Source: Hyphomicrobiaceae bacterium (GTDB lineage: Bacteria > Pseudomonadota > Alphaproteobacteria > Rhizobiales > JAKIUO01). Taken from it: 20,524 nucleotides of DNA. The translations under genes were made by a program, and so were the position numbers. Shown piece after piece: positions 1 through 7,139 of this stretch (its first letter is position 1; each line of letters opens with the position of its first letter). Below the pieces are notes generated by a model. That model was not told the origin of the DNA, did not search any database, and worked only from the letters and a program-made list of their open reading frames with translations. The stretch lies in assembly GCA_021647535.1 (NCBI GenBank), contig JAKIUO010000028.1, positions 1 through 20,524 of the forward strand, written 5' to 3'.

Positions 1-5
1 GTGTG

Positions 6-37
6 CCCGCTCTCTTTTGCCTATTTGAGAGAGCGGG
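6..37. terminator. Inverted repeat, possible terminator of an off-window gene
   Basis: CCCGCTCTCT (6-15) is exactly complementary to AGAGAGCGGG (28-37), giving a 10-bp stem with a 12-base loop. No clear T-run follows on either strand, so the terminator role is only a guess from its position beside a non-coding region. It could also be part of a longer structure outside the window. Confidence 0.35.
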
Positions 38-116
38 TCGGCAAGGGCGGGCTTTGGATAAAAAGACAAGAAGTCAATGCAAACGCCTCACGATAAAATG
101 AGAGAGAAGCGCTGCT

Positions 117-200
117 TGCCCTCTGCCCTCTGCCCTGTGCCCTGTGCCCTGTGCCCTGTGCCCTGTGCCCTGTGCCCTGTGCCTTGTGCCTTGTACCCTT
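117..200. repeat. Heptanucleotide tandem repeat (TGCCCTG)n
   Basis: Twelve consecutive 7-base units are visible. Two TGCCCTC units (117-130) are followed by seven perfect TGCCCTG units (131-179), two TGCCTTG units (180-193) and one degenerate TACCCTT (194-200). Because 7 is not a multiple of 3, the array stays open in several frames and creates repetitive open frames on both strands (CPVPCAL-like on plus, GTGHRAQ-like on minus). None has a convincing start or ribosome site, so I treat the array as non-coding. Substitutions lie at both ends and the middle is uniform, as expected if the array grows and shrinks by slippage. Confidence 0.9.
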
Positions 201-439
201 ACAACCCACAGTTAGAACCAATATATATAGACGACAGCAAAAATGAATTTCCGGGGATACTATAGTTAATATATATAATTCCATTCACTCAGTTGAGAAT
301 AATTAATTTTACTATATAGTAAGAACGATCCGAAAATACCACTAAATACATCACTATATATATTTCAAAGACACTCTTTTTATCTTCATATGATTTAACT
401 ATGCTGCGCCCGTTTTTCTACACTTCTGAATTGGATTTT
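201..439. other. AT-rich spacer without a recognisable gene
   Basis: This stretch between the heptamer array and the caspase gene is strongly AT-rich, with several TATATA runs (for example near 220-230, 268-278 and 354-362). No open frame with a ribosome site or recognisable protein was found on either strand. It differs in composition from the coding DNA that follows. Confidence 0.6.
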
Positions 440-468
440 TTGAAGTAAAACAATTAGATTGATACATA
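440..468 (+). promoter_or_regulatory. Possible sigma70-type promoter of the caspase cluster
   Basis: TTGAAG (440-445) and TACATA (463-468) are separated by 17 bases. The predicted transcript start near 475 would leave a leader of about 28 bases before the ATG at 503, whose ribosome site AGGAAGGG lies at 488-495. The match to consensus is moderate and the DNA is AT-rich, so a chance match is possible. Confidence 0.35.
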
Positions 469-502
469 TGACATGTGATCAAGCGCCAGGAAGGGTTCCA
501 TT

Positions 503-3181
503 ATGAGGCGGTCTAAAATATTGTTAGTTTTATGGTTTTTGACCATTACCAGCTCAATGGGTAGCGTTTTACTGCCTGCGCGCGCGCAAGCTGCCCCCCA
601 AGTTGCTCCCCAAACGACCCCTATGGAAAAGCGCGTTGCTTTGATTATTGGCAATGCCAAATATCGCTATTCGGGCAAGCTGGTGACGCCTCCAAATGAC
701 ATGAAACAGGTCGCCACACGGCTCAAAGCGGCCGGTTTTCTGGTGTTTGAGGGGCTTGACCTCGACAAACGCCAGCTCGTGGCGTTGATCCGGCGTTTTT
801 TGCAACAGCTCGACAAAAATACGGTCAGCCTGTTTTATTATTCCGGCCATGCCGTGCAGGTCTCCGGGGCCAACTATCTCATTCCGGTCGATGCCAGGCT
901 GGCCAGCGCCTATGATCTGGAGCAAGAAACCTTCAAGCTCAATAATCTCCTCAAATATATGAAAAGCCTGTCCTCGGCGCAGCTGGTCTTTCTCGATGCC
1001 TGCCGCAATAATCCGTTTGAGGGCCGCAATTTTCTGACCGGCGCGCTGACCCGTGGTGGCGGCGTCGCCGGTCTGGCCGCCATGAAAGCCGGGGTTGGCA
1101 CGCTCATTTCCTATTCGACCTCTCCCGGCGAAGTCGCCTATGACGGCACCAGCACAACCTCGCCCTTTTCAGGATCTTTTGCCAAAAACCTGCTGACGCC
1201 GGCCACCGAAGTGCGCCAGCTCTTGTCAAAAGTGCGCCGTGAAGTCATCAGCAAAACAAAAGGTTTGCAGATCCCGTGGGAAAACTCTTCGCTGCTCGAT
1301 AATTTTTTCTTTGTCCCGCCCAGAAAACCACCGGTCGTCAAAGCCGTGCATGAAGCCAGTGTCGGTATTGGTGTGAAATCTGCCGATCTGCAATTGCCGG
1401 TGCCGTTTCAAAAAGCGGGCGGGGCCTTGCGCATCAAGTTCACCAAACTACCCAAAAACGGTCGCCTCCTCCTCAATAACCGGGTGATTGGCAAAGCGGA
1501 CATTATTGCTGCAGCCGATTTACCAGCCCTGCGCTTTGACGGGCGCACTCTTGGCCCCGGCGGCGTCGAAGTCATCGGCTACCAGGTCGATGATGACTGG
1601 GGCAACCAGAAAGATGGTCTGATCATCGTCAAGGCGGTGCAAACCATCAAGCCGATCATCGCCCAGGCCGCCCGAAAACGCGCTGGCCTCGTGCGGCTGG
1701 CGTCCTTGCGCCAAAGCATTATTCCAGGGCTGGCCCGTCCCTTCCAGCCCGCCATTGGGGTCGGCTCCATCGCTCTTAATGTACAGCTTCCCGCCAATCT
1801 GAAGAGCCAGATTTCCCAAGATAGCAATGCGCGCATTGAAGTGGTCAGCGCCCCCACTGCTGGACAATTGCGTCTGGCCGGTCGCACCCTTGACAAGGGC
1901 TCCTCCTTCAAGCTGTCCAACCTGAAAAACCTTCAATATAAACCCCTCGTTGGCACCCAGGGCAAACAGATTGAAGCCACTCTGGTGGTCGCCACGCAAA
2001 CGGCACGATCCGAAATCATGCCGGTGAAATTCGTGCCGCAAATCAACATATGTGACAAGCTCGCCGGTCAGCCCTTTGATCTGCAAGGCGTTGCTCCTGG
2101 TGTCTATGCTCACAAGCTCAAGGGCAAAAAAGCCAAGCGCGCCTGCCTCGTCGCTATGGCCGATTACCCGCGTACGCCACGCTTTATCTTTCAGCTCGGA
2201 CGGGCTGAACTGGCACTTGGCGAAAATGCCAAAGCCTATCAATTGCTGCAACTGGCCGCCAAACTTGGCCATATCAGAGCCGATCAGGTAATGGGCGGCA
2301 TGTACGCCACCGGTGCCATTGGCAATGTCAACTATCGCAAGGCTGTTTCGCATTTTGCCGTGGCGGCTCTCAAGGGCGATACCTATGCGATCTACAGCTA
2401 TGGCAAGCGCATCTTCTATGGTGAGGGCACCAGACAGAACCGTACCAAGGGCCTTGCTTTCATGTTGCAAGCCGCCGAAATGGGCCATACCTTCGCCATG
2501 AACGAACTCAGCCGGATCTTCCGCATGGGGCTTGGCGTCAAAAAAGATCCCAAACGGGCTCTGCGTTTTTCCATGGCCTCGGCTCTGCGCGGAGATTTTT
2601 ATGGCTATAATAATCTGGCCATTCACTTCCTTGATGGCATTGGCGTCAAACGCAATAACACCAAAGCACTCGGCTGGTTTATCAAAGCCTACCGTGAGGG
2701 CCATCCAGAAGCTGGCAATAATATTGGCCGCATGTATGAAAATGGCTGGGGCGTGCCAAAAAACATCGAGATCGCTGCCGGCTGGTATGAAAAAGCGGCT
2801 CTGCGCGGCAGTGCCTGGGCCGCCAACAACCGCGCCTGGCTCGCCAAAAACGGACCCTCCAGGGTCAAAAGCAGTCTGTTGACTGCCAAATTCTACGCGC
2901 TGTCTGCCGCCCTTGAACAAGGCCAGCCCAGCAAAGAAGCTGTCGCTCAATTGCGCGCCCTCACCGCCCGCCAAAAACGATCAGCCACACAGTTTTTTCT
3001 CAACGAACTGGGCTATCCCACAAAAAATCGTACGGGCCGTAACACAAGAGCGACACGCAAAGCGCTCTCGCGTTTCCACTATAAACATAAGGACGCCAAA
3101 CGAGGCAGTGCAGACCAAATATTGACCTCTCTGGCCAAAAGCTGGTGGGTCAAGAACAAACCAAGATTTGATCTGTTCTAA
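503..3181 (+). CDS. Secreted caspase-like (C14) peptidase with Sel1 repeats
   Basis: The 892-residue protein starts with a signal peptide (residues 1-31, ending ARAQA). A caspase p20-like domain follows at about 42-272. It carries the catalytic pair His116 (FYYSGHAV) and Cys167 (FLDACRNNPF), so it is probably an active cysteine peptidase; metacaspase-type enzymes usually cut after Arg or Lys. Two similar beta-rich segments (about 293-380 and 420-510) share a pattern of NG.L.L....I...dL..L.y and resemble cadherin/CSPG-like repeats. Roughly five Sel1-type repeats occupy 585-785, with typical G.GV…D..KAL.W…A…G…A units. The last 100 residues are basic and not recognised. The signal peptide suggests a periplasmic or surface location. 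The ATG has a good ribosome site (AGGAAGGG). It is the first gene of a same-strand set; a gap of 54 bases separates it from the next gene. Substrate and role are unknown. Confidence 0.88.
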   Translation: MRRSKILLVLWFLTITSSMGSVLLPARAQAAPQVAPQTTPMEKRVALIIGNAKYRYSGKLVTPPNDMKQVATRLKAAGFLVFEGLDLDKRQLVALIRRFLQQLDKNTVSLFYYSGHAVQVSGANYLIPVDARLASAYDLEQETFKLNNLLKYMKSLSSAQLVFLDACRNNPFEGRNFLTGALTRGGGVAGLAAMKAGVGTLISYSTSPGEVAYDGTSTTSPFSGSFAKNLLTPATEVRQLLSKVRREVISKTKGLQIPWENSSLLDNFFFVPPRKPPVVKAVHEASVGIGVKSADLQLPVPFQKAGGALRIKFTKLPKNGRLLLNNRVIGKADIIAAADLPALRFDGRTLGPGGVEVIGYQVDDDWGNQKDGLIIVKAVQTIKPIIAQAARKRAGLVRLASLRQSIIPGLARPFQPAIGVGSIALNVQLPANLKSQISQDSNARIEVVSAPTAGQLRLAGRTLDKGSSFKLSNLKNLQYKPLVGTQGKQIEATLVVATQTARSEIMPVKFVPQINICDKLAGQPFDLQGVAPGVYAHKLKGKKAKRACLVAMADYPRTPRFIFQLGRAELALGENAKAYQLLQLAAKLGHIRADQVMGGMYATGAIGNVNYRKAVSHFAVAALKGDTYAIYSYGKRIFYGEGTRQNRTKGLAFMLQAAEMGHTFAMNELSRIFRMGLGVKKDPKRALRFSMASALRGDFYGYNNLAIHFLDGIGVKRNNTKALGWFIKAYREGHPEAGNNIGRMYENGWGVPKNIEIAAGWYEKAALRGSAWAANNRAWLAKNGPSRVKSSLLTAKFYALSAALEQGQPSKEAVAQLRALTARQKRSATQFFLNELGYPTKNRTGRNTRATRKALSRFHYKHKDAKRGSADQILTSLAKSWWVKNKPRFDLF

Positions 3182-3235
3182 CGCAGGGGTCACCCTGCAA
3201 CTTCACCCGCCGACCATGGGAACGAGGAAACCAAA

Positions 3236-4531
3236 ATGTTTAGACGAATATATACCCTGTTAGGAACCTGTTTGATGGTCGCGCTGCTCTCCAGCTCGTC
3301 CCCCGTTTTGGCGCAGGGCCAGCCAGCTGGTGCCGAACAACCTGACCAGACATTCTGGCAGACCATCAAGGACACCACCTTGCCGGACCTGTTCGCCATG
3401 TTTATTGAGCGTTATCCCAACAGTGCGCATCGGCCACAAGCAGAGCAAAGGCTGAAACGTCTGCAAGCTGGCAATCAGCCCAGCGCCCTTGAACAGGCCC
3501 GGCTGCTGACCGGCAAAACAAAAGCAACAAGCGCCAGAGTGCGCGGCGTCACACCGATGCCCTCATCAGCGACAAGAGCCCCGGTTCTTGCGGCCCCCGT
3601 ACTGGCAACCGCGCCAGCCTCGGTGCCTGTTCTGGCCCCAGCGCCCGCACCTGCCCCTGCATCAAGGCCCGCATCGGCACAAATAGCGGCGCAGAAAACC
3701 GCCCCGCCGCTGATCAGTCTGGGTGCCAACGGCCAGTATTTTTCTGAAGAAAGCAGCCCGGAAACCATTTTGTTGATCCAGTATAACCTCAACCGGGTCG
3801 GGTGCACGCTCGAAAAACTGGATGGAAAATGGGGCCCAAATTCTAGAGAAGCAGCAGCCCGCTTTGCCACAACCATTGATCAGCCGCTGGTTACGACAAC
3901 ACCAAACACCGATTTACTGCGCGTTCTCAAAAGCCATCAGGAAGGCACTTGTGCTCCGGTCATCAGACCTGCGCCCCTCATCAAGCGACCGAGCTTCAGA
4001 AAACCTCAAAGAGCAAAAAGACGGACAATCGTGCGCAAAAAGCAGCGAGCTGTTAAAAAACGCCGGACGCGCAGGAACAGAGCCCGTGCCAGCAAGAAGG
4101 TTAAAACACGCAGGGTCCGAAAAACAGCCCGAACAACCAGAAGGCGCGCCAGAAGACGCGCCAGAACCACCAGGGCCAGCCAGACAAACACCCCGCGCAG
4201 GAAAACAAGCCGCACCAGACGCAAACAGCAAAATGTCTCTGTTGGCGGATCGCGCAGAAATGGCGGTGCACGCGGCAATGGCGGCGGTGGACAGCTCTAC
4301 TCCATAAAAAGACCTGGCGGCAGCAATGGCGGCGGCGGTCAGAAAAGTCGACCACCAGGACGCGGTGCCAGTAATGGTGGCGGTGGCCAAAGATACAGCC
4401 TGCCGCCCACAAAGAGCAAGGGATCCAAAGTCAGGTTTCCTCCAAGAGGTCGGGTCCGTCTCCCAAAATTCAAGGGCTTGAAACTGAAATTGAAACCTAG
4501 CTTTCGCATCAATCGTCTCAGGAGGAAATGA
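3236..4531 (+). CDS. Secreted protein: FWxTIKDT domain, DGxWG domain, Arg/Lys-rich and Gly-rich tail
   Basis: The 431-residue protein has a signal peptide (about 1-26, ending PVLA-Q). Residues 35-78 form a short domain with EQPDQTFWQTIKDT and a YPNSAHRPQAE segment. A Pro/Ala linker follows (about 110-160). Residues 175-240 form a compact domain with NRVGC (C190), LDGKWG and a second Cys in EGTC (C239). From memory, both domains occur downstream of the peptidase in alphaproteobacterial caspase-family proteins; here they stand alone. Residues 244-335 are about half Arg or Lys. Residues 336-390 carry three NGGGGQ blocks, two of them as NGGGGQ.YS. The ATG has ribosome site GAGGAAA and lies 54 bases after the caspase gene, so co-transcription is likely. 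The next gene is a clear paralogue. No enzymatic residues are evident; it may be a substrate, partner or wall-binding factor of the caspase. Function is unknown. Confidence 0.82.
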   Translation: MFRRIYTLLGTCLMVALLSSSSPVLAQGQPAGAEQPDQTFWQTIKDTTLPDLFAMFIERYPNSAHRPQAEQRLKRLQAGNQPSALEQARLLTGKTKATSARVRGVTPMPSSATRAPVLAAPVLATAPASVPVLAPAPAPAPASRPASAQIAAQKTAPPLISLGANGQYFSEESSPETILLIQYNLNRVGCTLEKLDGKWGPNSREAAARFATTIDQPLVTTTPNTDLLRVLKSHQEGTCAPVIRPAPLIKRPSFRKPQRAKRRTIVRKKQRAVKKRRTRRNRARASKKVKTRRVRKTARTTRRRARRRARTTRASQTNTPRRKTSRTRRKQQNVSVGGSRRNGGARGNGGGGQLYSIKRPGGSNGGGGQKSRPPGRGASNGGGGQRYSLPPTKSKGSKVRFPPRGRVRLPKFKGLKLKLKPSFRINRLRRK

Positions 4532-4535
4532 GACG
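4514..4535. other. Perfect 7-bp hairpin over the stop codon, Shine-Dalgarno-like loop
   Basis: CGTCTCA (4514-4520) pairs exactly with TGAGACG (4529-4535) around the loop GGAGGAAA. The stop codon TGA (4529-4531) lies in the right arm, and a short TTT follows. It could be a weak terminator or attenuator between the paralogues. It may also be chance: the purine-rich loop comes from the Arg-Arg-Lys end of the protein. Confidence 0.3.
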
Positions 4536-4635
4536 TTTGAAAAAGACAGGCCCAATGAAAAAAGGCATCACTGGAGATAGCGCAAAACACAGTAACTCAG
4601 ATTTGCGATATCTTCCCAAAACATTGAAAAATAGG

Positions 4636-4655
4636 CTATATTGATTGGAATATAG
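4636..4655. promoter_or_regulatory. Perfect dyad upstream of the second paralogue, possible operator
   Basis: CTATATT (4636-4642) and AATATAG (4649-4655) form a perfect 7-bp inverted repeat around GATTGG. The dyad is preceded by TTGAAA (4624-4629), which could serve as a -35 element. It lies about 70 bases before the ATG at 4724, in the 192-base gap between the paralogues. This suggests that the second paralogue may have its own regulated promoter. No regulator can be named. Confidence 0.3.
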
Positions 4656-4723
4656 GGCGAGCAACACGCCAATAGAACAATCGAGCGGCCATGTATTGAA
4701 CAAAATGAATGAGGAATAGCGAA

Positions 4724-5956
4724 ATGTTTAGACGCTTTTGTACCCTATTGGGCACCTGCGCATTTCTTGCACTGGTAGCCCTGCAAACCCCCGTCTCTGC
4801 CAGAGACCAAACCGCAGGGGCCGAGCAACCCGACACCACTTTCTGGATGACCATCAAGGATACGGATCTGCCGGATCTGTTCGAGATGTTTATCAAGCGC
4901 TACCCCACCAGCGCCCATCGCCCCAAGGCCGAGCGCCAATTGCGCAAGCTGCAAGGCAGTGCCCAGCCCAGCGCTCTGGATCAGGCCAAAGCCTTGATCG
5001 GAAATACACCAAAAAGAGCCTCAATAACCCGCTCTGTCACCCCCGGCGCACCTAAAACCCGCGCCCCGGCGCTCGGCGCTCCGATGCTCGCCGTGGCACC
5101 TGCCATTGCCAGTGCCGCAACAGCAGTCATCGCCGCGCCCAAGGCCACCATCAAGGCCACCATGGCGGCGGCTGCCCTTGCCAAACCTGCTGTGGTCATT
5201 GCTCCCGAACCGGTCATGACAACAACCGCTTCGGATAATGTCACACAACAGGACATCGTCGATGAAAGTCCAGCTGATCAGCCTGTGGCAAATCCCGCCT
5301 ATCAGCCAGAACAGATCCTTGATGATGAACTCATTATTCTTTTGCAACACCATCTTAGCCGGGTCGGTTGTCGTAAAGGCTCCCTTGATGGCGTCTGGGG
5401 ATCAGTCTCCCAAAAAGCTGCCGAACGCTTTGCCAGAGCGGTCAATGAACCGCTGGTCACCATTACCCCGACAACCCGCCTGCTGCGGTCGGTAAAAAGC
5501 TATGAAGCTGGCGTCTGTTCTACTGGAAATTATAAACGCCCGCCTGCCGTGAGCACTCCGGTCTACAAAAAAAGAAAAACCATCCCTCGCCGGGCGACCA
5601 ACACAAAACGCCGCCTCAAAAGGGTAAAAGCCAGAAGAATTTATAAAAAACATAAAATCGCAACCACCAATCGGCGGCTGAAGGCAAAAACACCGCGTGC
5701 CGCGAGAAAAGTCAGACGGCGGAAAGCAATACCCCGTCAGGCCGCAAAACCAAGAAAGGTTAGAGCCCGCAAAAAGGTCAAGGTTGCAACCCAAAGAAGA
5801 GCGCCAAAACGCAAGATCGTAAAACGCACAGTCAAGAAAACATACCGTAAAAAACCTAAAGGGAACCACAATTTTGTCGGCGGAGATCCCTTCAATTCCT
5901 CCTTGCGAGCTGTTGGCGCCACAGCAGGCGGAGGCCGGGGCGGCGGCTGGAACTGA
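4724..5956 (+). CDS. Paralogue of the preceding secreted FWxTIKDT/DGxWG protein with Lys/Arg-rich tail
   Basis: I chose ATG 4724 (410 residues) over the in-frame ATG 4709. It has ribosome site GAGGAA seven bases upstream, and its MFRR…TLLGTC start matches the paralogue's. A signal peptide ends near residue 26 (PVSA). Residues 32-78 carry AGAEQPDTTFWMTIKDT, LPDLFEMFIKRYP and SAHRPKAE, nearly identical to the neighbour. A long Ala-rich linker (105-165) and an acidic stretch (170-202) follow. The second domain (about 203-266) has SRVGC (C216), LDGVWG, NEPLVTITP and EAGVC (C265). The two Cys positions match those of the paralogue and could form a disulfide. Residues 271-380 are a dense Lys/Arg tail, ending in a Gly-rich stretch (386-410). 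The domains are well conserved between paralogues, while linker and tail differ in sequence but keep their composition. Function is unknown; linkage to the caspase is inferred from position and domain type. Confidence 0.82.
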   Translation: MFRRFCTLLGTCAFLALVALQTPVSARDQTAGAEQPDTTFWMTIKDTDLPDLFEMFIKRYPTSAHRPKAERQLRKLQGSAQPSALDQAKALIGNTPKRASITRSVTPGAPKTRAPALGAPMLAVAPAIASAATAVIAAPKATIKATMAAAALAKPAVVIAPEPVMTTTASDNVTQQDIVDESPADQPVANPAYQPEQILDDELIILLQHHLSRVGCRKGSLDGVWGSVSQKAAERFARAVNEPLVTITPTTRLLRSVKSYEAGVCSTGNYKRPPAVSTPVYKKRKTIPRRATNTKRRLKRVKARRIYKKHKIATTNRRLKAKTPRAARKVRRRKAIPRQAAKPRKVRARKKVKVATQRRAPKRKIVKRTVKKTYRKKPKGNHNFVGGDPFNSSLRAVGATAGGGRGGGWN

Positions 5957-5968
5957 TCTTGACTGGAC

Positions 5969-5984
5969 AAGGGCTGCTGCCCTT
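5969..5984. terminator. Short hairpin after the second paralogue
   Basis: AAGGGC (5969-5974), TGCT and GCCCTT (5979-5984) make a 6-bp stem with a 4-base loop, 12 bases after the stop codon. No T-run follows on the plus strand, so intrinsic termination is doubtful. The remaining spacer to 6131 shows nothing else. Confidence 0.3.
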
Positions 5985-6131
5985 CAAGAAGAGATCAAAA
6001 CACGCCAAGCTTTAAAAACACCCGGATTGACCCATGCAAAAGCCGGATCTTCATTGTTGAAGGTCCGGCAAATATTTAGATCAACGCTGAGTAGTTCCAG
6101 ATGTTGGGCATTTGGTCCAGGATTAAAACAA

Positions 6132-6623
6132 CTACCCGTTGGCGACTTGCAGGCGCAATTTGTTTTCGATACGCGCAAACTGTCCCTTTAACAAATCCAG
6201 TTCGACTTCATCACGCTGCTTGTGACTATCGGTCAGCACATGAATGTGAATTTCATTGGCACCAAGTCGAGCCGCTTTTTGGCGAATATGAGCTAGGTTG
6301 AGGGACGCCGCATCAGCAACGGTCTGCCCGATGCACAAGGGAACAACATCGCCATTATCGAGCTTTCTCACCATGATATAGTTGGCCTTGGCCAGCTCTG
6401 GACAATCTTGCAACTGATAAACACTGTGCAGATAACGCAGTCCGGTCAGACCCTGCCAATAGTGAAACTCATGACCAAAACCAAATAGCTCCAGATTTAC
6501 AGCTTCATTTCCGGCTTTTTGGCCTCTATTTTCAGATCGTTTCAATTTACCAGCTACTATATCCATTGCTCTGGAAGGTAAATCCTTCGCACTCGATACA
6601 AGCCTCAAAGCTGTCTTTCCCAT
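6132..6623 (-). CDS. Conserved-type hypothetical protein, 163 aa
   Basis: I do not recognise a named family. The sequence has the look of a real, folded, cytoplasmic protein, with no signal peptide and no membrane segment. The first 45 residues are basic and polar. The core runs from about residue 50 and holds YWQGLTGLRYLHSVY, an LQDCPE segment, NYIMVRKL, GDVVPLCIGQT, SLNLAHIRQKAARLGANE and IHIHVLTDS. The pattern suggests an alpha/beta fold, and I have an impression of similar uncharacterised alphaproteobacterial proteins. The ATG at 6623 has a GGAG ribosome site a few bases upstream. It is convergent with the caspase cluster. The 320 bases on its 5' side (6624-6944) hold only the peptide-gene terminator. 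Confidence 0.7.
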   Translation of the reverse strand: MGKTALRLVSSAKDLPSRAMDIVAGKLKRSENRGQKAGNEAVNLELFGFGHEFHYWQGLTGLRYLHSVYQLQDCPELAKANYIMVRKLDNGDVVPLCIGQTVADAASLNLAHIRQKAARLGANEIHIHVLTDSHKQRDEVELDLLKGQFARIENKLRLQVANG

Positions 6624-6871
6624 AATGTCTCCGCTATCCCTAATGGCATTGGTTACCCACCCAACATACTACCGCAAATGTGATAGATTGTGGCCTCGAA
6701 CTGTTCTTTTGATGAATAATTCACTAACGCTTGTGCACGCGGAACAGGGACAAAGGACTGTCATACTCCCCAAATCACTTCTTAACTGATCGAAACTTTT
6801 TGATATGTCTTGTTCAGAGTCTGTTTAGATACGTTCTCTTTTTGTACCAAATAGAACAAACCATGTCCACC

Positions 6872-6908
6872 AAAAAAAACGCTACCGGGAGAAAACCCGA
6901 TAGCGTTT
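6872..6908 (-). terminator. Rho-independent terminator of the small peptide genes
   Basis: On the minus strand AAACGCTA, then CGGG, a TTTTCT loop, CCCG and TAGCGTTT form a stem of about 12 pairs with one mismatch, followed directly by a run of T (reading down to 6872). It lies 36 bases after the stop codon of the first peptide gene. On the plus strand no T-run follows, so it serves the minus strand. Confidence 0.85.
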
Positions 6909-6944
6909 GGAATAACGATACTCTATTTCTGTGCGGTACAGACC

Positions 6945-7049
6945 TTACCAGCCATAATAGCCGTAGCAACCAGCATAAGCAGAAGAGGTCGCAGCCAGAG
7001 AAAGAAGGCCAACAACAACAGTCGCGGAGAGGGTTTTGATCATATTCAT
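6945..7049 (-). CDS. 34-residue secreted micro-peptide, copy 1 (…AYA-GCYGYYGW)
   Basis: The product begins MNMIKTLS, has a hydrophobic core (VVVGLLSLA) and a good signal peptidase I site (SAYA). Cleavage there would release only GCYGYYGW, eight residues with one Cys, three Tyr, three Gly and a terminal Trp. Ribosome site AAGGA lies about nine bases before ATG 7049, and a strong terminator follows the gene. Copy 2 (7139-7243) encodes the same peptide except for residue 3 (Met here, Thr there). Of six base differences between the copies five are synonymous, and all four in the last eleven codons are silent, so the short end seems to be under selection. Function is unknown: signal, toxin-like peptide, surface peptide or metal ligand are all possible. 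I know of no named family. Confidence 0.72.
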   Translation of the reverse strand: MNMIKTLSATVVVGLLSLAATSSAYAGCYGYYGW

Positions 7050-7124
7050 GGGATTAGTCCTTGTCGTGAAGTTTGAATGAAATTTAAAGCCTGATTGAGT
7101 GGACCGAAGCCATTGCAGCGCTCC

Positions 7125-7139
7125 AGACCGAACCGGTCT
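7125..7139. other. 6-bp hairpin touching the stop codon of peptide copy 2
   Basis: AGACCG (7125-7130) and CGGTCT (7134-7139) pair around a 3-base loop. On the minus strand the stem begins with the last base of the copy 2 stop codon. No T-run follows. It could shield the 3' end of a processed transcript or attenuate read-through into copy 1. Confidence 0.35.

Noticed and set aside
113..200. Heptamer array considered as a CRISPR array.
   Set aside because: Units are contiguous 7-mers with no spacers, and no cas genes are present.
21..284. Repetitive open frames on both strands across the heptamer array.
   Set aside because: A 7-base repeat without stops stays open in several frames; no start signals or family features.
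1520..2974. A 484-codon open frame opposite the caspase gene.
   Set aside because: It is the antisense shadow of a GC-rich coding region; the plus-strand protein has signal peptide, catalytic motifs and Sel1 repeats.
3914..4555. Long minus-strand frames opposite the Arg/Lys-rich tail.
   Set aside because: Shadow of the biased composition in the plus-strand gene; no ribosome site or domain.
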